Shown here one piece after another: positions 59,087 through 64,000 of a stretch of DNA of 64,000 nucleotides. The translations under genes and the position numbers were made by a program. Where the stretch lies: NCBI RefSeq assembly GCF_000701465.1, contig NZ_JNIY01000005.1, positions 219,808 to 283,807 on the forward strand, written 5' to 3'. Below the pieces are notes generated by a model that was given only the letters and a program-made list of their open reading frames with translations, had not been told where the DNA came from and ran no database searches. Source of the stretch: Paraoerskovia marina DSM 21750. GTDB lineage: Bacteria; Actinomycetota; Actinomycetes; Actinomycetales; Cellulomonadaceae. Positions within the stretch are counted from its first letter, which is position 1; each line of letters starts with the position of its first letter.

Positions 59087-59875
59087 TCAGGCGGCGATGC
59101 TGTCGCGGACGACAGAGGCGATCTCGTCGGCGATCTCAGCGATCGTGCTGGTCGCGGTCGTGCGGGCGATCTTGTCCGCGAGAGATGGCGACTGCTGCTC
59201 GACCTCGTCCTTGGAGATCTCGTGCCAGATCGGCAGCATGCGCTGCTTCCCGGCCACCGAGAGCCCGACGATGCCGTCGAGCTCGTACTGCGGCCACCCC
59301 TTGGCGAAGAACGACTTGGAGAACACGACGATCCCGAACGAGGAGTGCGCCAGGCCGTCGTCGATCTTCCGGCGCAGGCTGTCGCCAATGCGCAACTCGC
59401 CCTTGTCGATCCATACTCGCAGGCCGCGCTCTTCCAGGGCAGCCGCCAGTGGGCTGGCGACGGCGGCCTTGTCCTCGCTGGCATGCGAGACGAAAATGTC
59501 CCACGTCTGCCCGGACTCATCCCGGGTCAGCCGGACCGGCGGCTCGGAGCGGATGCCCGACAGGGGCGCGTTCCGGGCAGGTCAGGCGACCGGCAGGGCG
59601 GGCGGCTCGACCCGGACGCCGGAGCGGACCGAGGTTGCCCGAAGCCCCGCCAGGTCGACAGTGACGTACCAGGTCCCGGTCGAGGCGACGACGATGCGGA
59701 ACGGGGTCCGCTTTGCGAGCCCGCCGTAGTAACGGTGCTCGCGCCCGTTGCGGTAGCTAGTGAAGTTCGAGGAGTCCATGAGCCGGACGTTCGCCCCGGT
59801 GCTCAGCGTGACAACGACGGTCGAGCCCTTCTCGATCCTGCCAAGGTCGTACTTCATGAAGTTGGGTCCGGACAT
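59087..59875 (-). pseudogene. DUF1883-TIR protein interrupted by one in-frame TGA
   Basis: One frame of 263 codons with a single internal stop (TGA, 59582-59584). Codons 1-97 encode DUF1883: MKYDLGRIEKGSTVVVTL, NVRLMDSSNFTSYRNGREHR, YYGGLAKRTP. After the stop the same frame continues NAPLSGIRSEPPVR, then the TIR domain: WDIFVSHASEDKAAV, LRVWIDKGELRIGDSL, FSKSFFAKGWPQYELDGIV. The TIR catalytic Glu is present in QYELD (codon 198). DUF1883-TIR fusions are known as single proteins. Past the stop no ATG or GTG precedes the TIR start; a TTG (59395) would cut the domain. Most simply a nonsense mutation (CGA to TGA). Confidence 0.85.
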
Positions 59876-60009
59876 GCGCGCTTCCTCTCTCTGCGCTGAG
59901 CGCGGGCCACGCCAGCAGTGCTATAGAACCGTGCACCTCCGACATTCAGGCTGGGCATCGCGCGGCGGGGACCAGAAGTTAAGTGGGCTACGACCCCTAT
60001 GGTGAAGGG

Positions 60010-60927
60010 GTGACCCTGATTGACCTTCCCGCACCTGCTGCTGGCCCTAGCGTTGCCGCGGTCGTGGCCGAGCTGCGCCGACTTGACCCTGACGGGACGC
60101 GGATGGCGAAGGTGTTCCGGGCCACGTTCGATCAGCTTTATGACGGCCAGCACACCGGCCGGTACAGCGTCGACCAGCTGTTCAAGACGGAGAAGACGCA
60201 CTTCGGCACGCTCATCGAGATCAATCTCCAGCGCGAGCTCAAGCTCACCGACGGAGACGTGCTCGACTTCAAGATCGCCGGGCTCGAGGTCGACTGCAAG
60301 TACTCTCACACAGGCGCATGGATGCTGCCGATCGAGAGCTTCGACCAGATCATCCTCGTCACCCAGGCCGATGACCAGCGATCGGTCTGGAGCGCCGGGG
60401 TCGTGCGAGTGACCGAAGAGAACCGTCGCACGAGCGAGAACCGCGACAAGAAGACGGGCCTGAACGCACACGGCCGTACGCAGATCACCTGGCTGTTCAA
60501 GGACGCACCGATACAGCCCAACGCCCTGCTCCAGCTCCCGCCTCCCGTCGTGGCCGAGATTATGGCCGCACGCAGCGGGCAGGCCAGGCTCAACGAGCTG
60601 TTCCGCCGGGCCACCAACCGGCGCCTGTCCCGGAACATCATCGCCACGGTCGCCCAGCAAGACGACTACATGAAGCGCGTGCGCGATAACGGCGGCTCTC
60701 GCAGCGCCCTGCGCCCCGAGGGCTATCTCATCCTCGGCGGTGACTACTCCGTGCAGCGCAACCTGGCGGCCGCACTCGGCGCCACGACCCCCGAGCCTGG
60801 CGAACTTGTCAGCATCCAGGTCGTGCCCGCAACCTCGCAAGACGGCGTCGAGATCGCGGGCGGCTGGTGGAAGCTTGCCGGGCAGGAAGAGAAGATCGAA
60901 TCGCCTGCCCCGGTGCTGCCACGATGA
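60010..60927 (+). CDS. NaeI-family type II restriction endonuclease
   Basis: 305 residues from GTG 60010 (a GTG at 59983 in the same frame is less likely). Numbered from 60010, all the NaeI active-site residues fall at the same positions as published for NaeI: E70 (TLIEINL), D86, D95 and K97 (EVDCKYS). Residues 39-48 read TFDQLYDGQH, matching the ligase-like NaeI segment with Leu at 43 in place of the ligase Lys. C-terminal IATVAQQDDYMKRVRDNGG and RSALRPEGYLILGG match the Topo domain. NaeI cuts GCCGGC and needs a second effector site. No cognate methyltransferase is visible in the window. Confidence 0.92.
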   Translation: MTLIDLPAPAAGPSVAAVVAELRRLDPDGTRMAKVFRATFDQLYDGQHTGRYSVDQLFKTEKTHFGTLIEINLQRELKLTDGDVLDFKIAGLEVDCKYSHTGAWMLPIESFDQIILVTQADDQRSVWSAGVVRVTEENRRTSENRDKKTGLNAHGRTQITWLFKDAPIQPNALLQLPPPVVAEIMAARSGQARLNELFRRATNRRLSRNIIATVAQQDDYMKRVRDNGGSRSALRPEGYLILGGDYSVQRNLAAALGATTPEPGELVSIQVVPATSQDGVEIAGGWWKLAGQEEKIESPAPVLPR

Positions 60928-61451
60928 GCGAGAACGATCTCCCCGGGCCCGATAGTGACGAGCTACGGCAGCTCCTGACGCGCGAGGGCCTGCGCTCGCT
61001 GTACGAGTTCCTGTATGAGCGGCGCGCGAACCCGCCGACGATGGTGGAAATCCGGGAGCATGCCGCAGCTGAGAACGGCGAGTCACATTCGCAGACCGAC
61101 CGGCGAGTCCGGGAACGACGTAACTGGTTCAAGCTGCCCGCGGTGCGCTCCGGCCGCGCGCACGTATACCGTCTCGACGGCCGCGCAGACACCATCCGGG
61201 ACGGACGTGGCGGGATCTCCCCGAGGGTGCGCGGCGAGGTGCTTAGCGCGAAGCGGTGCGCACAGTACGGGAAGACCCCGGCCGACGACCACGTGAAGCT
61301 GGAAGTCGATCACAAGATCCCGCACAGTTGGGGCGGAACGGACGACATCGAAAACCTCCAGCCGCTCTGCGCACAGTGCAACCACGACAAGCAGGCGTTC
61401 TATTCATCGCTGGACCCGTTCGAGGAGCAGATCCGTGCCGCGACCTCGTAA
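60924..61451 (+). CDS. HNH endonuclease with N-terminal winged helix
   Basis: 175 residues; ATG overlaps the NaeI-like stop (ATGA). N-terminal 85 residues look like a winged helix (LRSLYEFLYERR ... RRVRERRNWFKL ... HVYRLDG). C-terminal HNH fold: LEVDHKIPHSWGGTDDIENL, then LCAQCNHDKQ. Zinc ligands normally come as CxxC twice; the second pair is intact (C149, C152), but the first reads CAQY (C112, Y115), with Tyr (TAC) instead of Cys (TGC). Catalytic D129-H130 and N144 are present. Probably a nickase or restriction partner; activity uncertain because of the lost ligand. Confidence 0.8.
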   Translation: MSENDLPGPDSDELRQLLTREGLRSLYEFLYERRANPPTMVEIREHAAAENGESHSQTDRRVRERRNWFKLPAVRSGRAHVYRLDGRADTIRDGRGGISPRVRGEVLSAKRCAQYGKTPADDHVKLEVDHKIPHSWGGTDDIENLQPLCAQCNHDKQAFYSSLDPFEEQIRAATS

Positions 61452-61739
61452 ATGGAGCCGCACCGCCGCATCGGCGAGCTGCTGAAGGCCTTCCATGCCG
61501 CCGGTGTCGATGCACCGTCGCAGGTCGTTGGCGTCGTGGCATCGATGCACCAGTGTCAAGAGGACTGGCAGAAGCGGATGCGCGAGCTGAGGGAGCTCGG
61601 CTGGGACTACGAGACCATCAAACGCAAGGAGAACGGGCGCATCCGCAGCTACTACCGGCTCACCGCGTTCACAGACTGGCCTGACGGGAACATCGCTGCG
61701 GAGTTCAAGCGCCGCGAGCGTGCTAAGAACCAGGCATAG
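61452..61739 (+). CDS. Small winged-helix protein paired with the HNH gene
   Basis: 95 residues, starting directly after the TAA of the HNH gene. It reads LLKAFHAAGVDAPSQVVGVV, RMRELRELGWDYETIKRKE, RIRSYYRLTAF. The last part resembles the winged-helix end of the HNH protein's own N-terminus (RVRERRNWFKL ... HVYRLDG), suggesting the two share an ancestral DNA-binding domain. I recognise no named family. No catalytic residues; likely a DNA-binding partner or regulator. Confidence 0.55.
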   Translation: MEPHRRIGELLKAFHAAGVDAPSQVVGVVASMHQCQEDWQKRMRELRELGWDYETIKRKENGRIRSYYRLTAFTDWPDGNIAAEFKRRERAKNQA

Positions 61740-61842
61740 GCAGAACGAACTGGGCTATCGCACTTGGTGGAACGCGACAGCAGGAGCAGCGGCTACGGCG
61801 TGTCTCCCATATGCGCGCTGAGGCTCGCGGCATGATCGCCGG

Positions 61843-62665
61843 GTGAGTTCGTCGCAGTTCCGGTCGTTGTCCGATGCGCTGTGCGAGCAGATCGAGCCGC
61901 TGCTGCCGTCGAACGCGGGCCGCCGGGGTCGTCCGTTCGGTGACAACCGGCGGGTGGTCGAAGGGATCGTCTACCGGTATCGGACGGGGATTCCTTGGCG
62001 CGATCTACCTCGGGAGGAGTTCGGCTCCTGGAAGACGGTGTGGAACCGGCACCGACGCTACGCCGAGGACGGCACCTGGGAACGGGTCCTGCAGGCACTG
62101 CTCGCTCAGGCGGACGCTGAGGGAAAGATCGACTGGGCCGTGAGTGTGGATGCGACGATCACCCGCGCCCACCAACACGCGACGAACACGACCCGCCCGG
62201 AGCAGGACACAGGGGGCGGCGTCGAACTACACGCCGAGGCCCGAGGGGTTCGTCCACAGCCCGCTCGGCGGCGAGTGTGAACCTGCCGGGCACGGCATCG
62301 GACGATCCCGCGGCGGTCTGACGACCAAGATTCATGCCGCGGTCGACGGCGGTGGGCGGCCATTGGCCGCGGTCGACGGCGGTGGGCGGCCATTGGCCGC
62401 GGTCGACGGCGGTGGGCGGCCATTGGCCGCGGTCGTCACTGGCGGGCAGCGGAACGACGGAGCGATGCCCGCCAGCGTGCTGGCCGACATCCGTGTCCCA
62501 CGCCTGGGCGCCGGCCGACCGCGCATCAGGCCCGACGCGGTCCTTGCCGATCGCGTCCACTCCTCGGGTGTAACACGAAGGATGCTCACTGCCCGCGGGA
62601 TCAAGGCGGTGGTCCCGCAGAAGAAGGACGAGATCGCCGCCCGCAGGCGCAGAGGATCGTTCGGT
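61843..62665 (+). pseudogene. IS5-family transposase, truncated by IS3 insertion
   Basis: From GTG 61843: QFRSLSDALCEQIEPLLPSN and RRVVEGIVYRYRTGIPWRDL are the family's DUF4096-type start, with the first catalytic Asp in VSVDATITRAHQH. The frame shifts near a run of five G (about 62212), possibly a programmed shift, then reads GRSRGGLTTKIHAAVDGGGR ... RRMLTARGIKAVVPQKKDE. It carries a 30-base unit three times where relatives have one copy. It ends where the IS3 terminal repeat begins, so the C-terminus is lost. Confidence 0.85.
62341..62430 (+). repeat. 30-base unit repeated three times in tandem
   Basis: Three exact copies of a 30-base unit beginning ggtcgacggcggtgggcggc, each encoding VDGGGRPLAA in the transposase frame. 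Homologous transposases have the unit once. Slippage during replication is the simplest cause; the copies keep the frame. Confidence 0.95.
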
Positions 62666-62692
62666 GGGCCTTGACCCCAGATAGTGGACACG
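62666..62692. repeat. IS3 left terminal inverted repeat
   Basis: 27 bases, complementary to 63974-64000. It truncates the IS5-family gene; its first bases encode the last residues GP before a stop. Confidence 0.9.
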
Positions 62693-62702
62693 CGCTGGGT
62701 GG

Positions 62703-63599
62703 TTAGGCGACCAGTCGCAGCGTAGCGGTGGTCGTGGTCTCGTAGGTGATCGGTGAGCGGTATCCGCACCAGGAGTGGCGGCGGCGCTTGTTGTAGTGGT
62801 TGATCCAGCGGAACACGGTCCGGCGGGCGTGTTCGGGGCCGTGGTAGGCGTGCGCGCCGGCGAGGGTTTCGCGTTTCATCGTGGCGTTGAACGACTCCGC
62901 CAGGGCGTTGTCCGCGCTGGAGCCCACGGCGCCCATGGACTGCAGCACGCCGTGGCGGGCGCAGGCAGCGGCGTAGTCCTTGGAGGTGTAGACCGCCCCA
63001 TGGTCGGCGTGGAAGATCGCGTCAGTCAGGGTGCCGCGTTCACGGGCTGCGGCATCCAGGGCGTCGATGACGAGCTCGGTGCGCATGTGGTCGGCGATCG
63101 ACCAGCCGACCAGTCGGCGTGAGTAGCAGTCGATCACGGTGGCCAGGTAGAGGAATGTGCCGTCACCGCAGGGCAGGTAGGTGATGTCGCCGACGTACTT
63201 GCGGTTCGCCTCGACGGCGGTGAAGTCGCGGCCCAGTAGATCGGGGTACTTGCGATCGGCGGGTTCAGGGATCGTGGTGCGTACACGTCGGCGCAGCCGC
63301 AGCCCGGGCAGAGCGTGCTGACGCATCACGCGGGCGACTCGCTTGCGGTTGACCCGCTCAGGCTCGGCGACGCCGTCGTTGAGGTCCGCGGTCACCCGCG
63401 GCGCCCCGTAGGCCTTGTCCTTCTTCTGCACCGCCACGATCCGCGCGGCCAGGGCGTCGTCAGCGGCCTTGCGGGCGGCCCTGGCGCCAGCGGTGGCGAC
63501 CCACTTGTAGTACGACGAACGGGCGATCCCCATGACCCTGCACAGCCGCTTGACCTCGAAGGTGTCGCAGTGGTCGGCGACGAACTGGAAGCGGCTCAC
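62703..63599 (-). CDS. IS3-family transposase OrfB
   Basis: 298 residues from GTG 63599, overlapping orfA by 4 bases; in this family a minus-one ribosomal shift can fuse OrfA to OrfB. The HTH_21 start (VMGIARSSYYKWVA, AYGAPRVTADL) is followed by the rve core with all three catalytic residues: D in YVGDITYLP, D in HADHGAVYTS and E in NALAESFNATMKRE. It appears complete and active. Confidence 0.93.
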   Translation of the reverse strand: MSRFQFVADHCDTFEVKRLCRVMGIARSSYYKWVATAGARAARKAADDALAARIVAVQKKDKAYGAPRVTADLNDGVAEPERVNRKRVARVMRQHALPGLRLRRRVRTTIPEPADRKYPDLLGRDFTAVEANRKYVGDITYLPCGDGTFLYLATVIDCYSRRLVGWSIADHMRTELVIDALDAAARERGTLTDAIFHADHGAVYTSKDYAAACARHGVLQSMGAVGSSADNALAESFNATMKRETLAGAHAYHGPEHARRTVFRWINHYNKRRRHSWCGYRSPITYETTTTATLRLVA

Positions 63600-63931
63600 C
63601 AGTTCGTCTCCCCGGCGAAATATTTCGCCGCCTTCTTCAAGATGTCCTTCTCGGTCTCGGTGCGCTTGAGATCTGCCTCCAGGCGGGCGACCTGGGCGCG
63701 CAGCCGGGCGTTCTCCTCCTCGGCGGTCCCGGCCCCACCACCGGTGGTCGACGACGCCGTCGTCCCGGAGGCCGACCTTGTCGGCACGCCGGCTGCCTTG
63801 AGCCAGCTCGACAACGTCGCGTCGTAGACCCCGAGCTCGTCCGCGATCTGTCTGATCGTCGCGCCATCGGTGCACCGGTAGAGCTCGACCGCATCGAGGC
63901 GGAACTCCTCGGAATAGTTCTTCCTCGCCAT
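63596..63931 (-). CDS. IS3-family transposase OrfA
   Basis: 111 residues from ATG 63931. N-terminal HTH (YSEEFRLDAVELYRCTDGAT, then IRQIADELGVYDATLSSWLK) and C-terminal leucine zipper (ENARLRAQVARLEADLKRTE, then TEKDILKKAAKYFAGE) that dimerises with OrfB. A frameshift window aaatatttc lies near the end of the gene. Confidence 0.92.
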   Translation of the reverse strand: MARKNYSEEFRLDAVELYRCTDGATIRQIADELGVYDATLSSWLKAAGVPTRSASGTTASSTTGGGAGTAEEENARLRAQVARLEADLKRTETEKDILKKAAKYFAGETNW

Positions 63932-63973
63932 GAGTGGATCATCTCGCTTCCTCCAGGACGAACCTGGATCAAG

Positions 63974-64000
63974 CGTGTCCACTATCTGGGGTCAAGGCCC
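63974..64000. repeat. IS3 right terminal inverted repeat
   Basis: 27 bases, reverse complement of 62666-62692. The sequence stops here, so any further bases of the repeat and the target duplication are outside the window. Confidence 0.9.

Larger units (their letters stand above)
62666..64000 (-). mobile_element. IS3-family insertion sequence, apparently complete
   Basis: 27-base perfect inverted repeats at 62666-62692 and 63974-64000 (gggccttgaccccagatagt as the first 20 bases). The last one ends exactly at the window edge, so the right flank and target duplication cannot be seen and the repeat may be longer. It holds orfA and orfB in the usual overlapping arrangement, both intact. It is inserted in the IS5-family gene at 62665. 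Confidence 0.85.

Noticed and set aside
59983..60009. Upstream GTG as start of the NaeI-like gene
   Set aside because: Numbering from 60010 puts all catalytic residues at the published NaeI positions; the extra nine residues add no conserved pattern.
62341..62430. CRISPR array or VNTR locus
   Set aside because: Copies are directly adjacent without spacers and encode transposase residues in frame; a slippage repeat, not CRISPR.

Overview
The window is very GC-rich, densely packed DNA from an actinobacterium, most likely a Micrococcales relative of Cellulomonas, Oerskovia or Sanguibacter (inference). The support is many GTG and TTG starts, constant 1-4 base stop/start overlaps, the PimA-PIM acyltransferase-PgsA block for phosphatidylinositol mannosides, the pdxS/pdxT-yebC-ruvCAB-yajC-secDF-apt-relA order, and actinobacterial families such as DUF6167.

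Positions 1-6.1 kb hold an edge-truncated Fic protein, an N5-(carboxyethyl)ornithine synthase/alanine dehydrogenase-type enzyme, a DUF1579 protein, a short MarR-like regulator, an XRE regulator coupled to a frameshifted DUF2975 membrane protein, and a hydrolase-glycerophosphodiesterase pair. Positions 6.1-18 kb are a minus-strand housekeeping run: rarA, rpsD, DUF948, DUF6167, alaS, ruvX, mltG, aroE, aroC, aroK and aroB, with a small prepilin peptidase on the opposite strand between aroE and aroC. Positions 18-31.6 kb carry an MMPL transporter, a GNAT protein, aspS, a TPP-riboswitch-controlled ykoEDC thiamine/HMP importer, hisS, a metallo-hydrolase, a cyclophilin, a DUF349 protein and an AbiEi-like protein.

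Positions 31.6-52 kb are a second minus-strand housekeeping run: relA, apt, secF, secD, yajC, ruvB, ruvA (with a LexA-type box), ruvC, yebC, pdxT, then pdxS, a LemA-like membrane protein, pimA, an acyltransferase, pgsA, a HIT protein and thrS. A MarR-Clc-Nudix module separates pdxS from pdxT. The nrdDG operon (52.9-55.7 kb, anaerobic ribonucleotide reduction) is preceded by two NrdR-like boxes 31 bases apart and ends in a terminator.

From 55.8 kb onward the character changes completely. Exactly 42 bases of a tRNA-Val(CAC), from the anticodon loop to the discriminator base, lie next to nrdG without their 5' half. This is the classic footprint of a tRNA-integrated island whose far end lies beyond the window. 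The island holds decayed IS3, IS481 and IS5 elements, a remnant of a secreted protein, and a compact defence-like core. One arm of the core encodes a DUF1883-TIR protein broken by a single in-frame TGA, followed 5 bases later by an unrecognised Cys-rich protein. The divergent arm encodes a NaeI-family restriction enzyme with every catalytic residue in register with NaeI, an HNH protein lacking one zinc Cys, and a small winged-helix protein. No cognate DNA methyltransferase is visible. An apparently intact IS3-family element with 27-base terminal inverted repeats ends exactly at the window edge.
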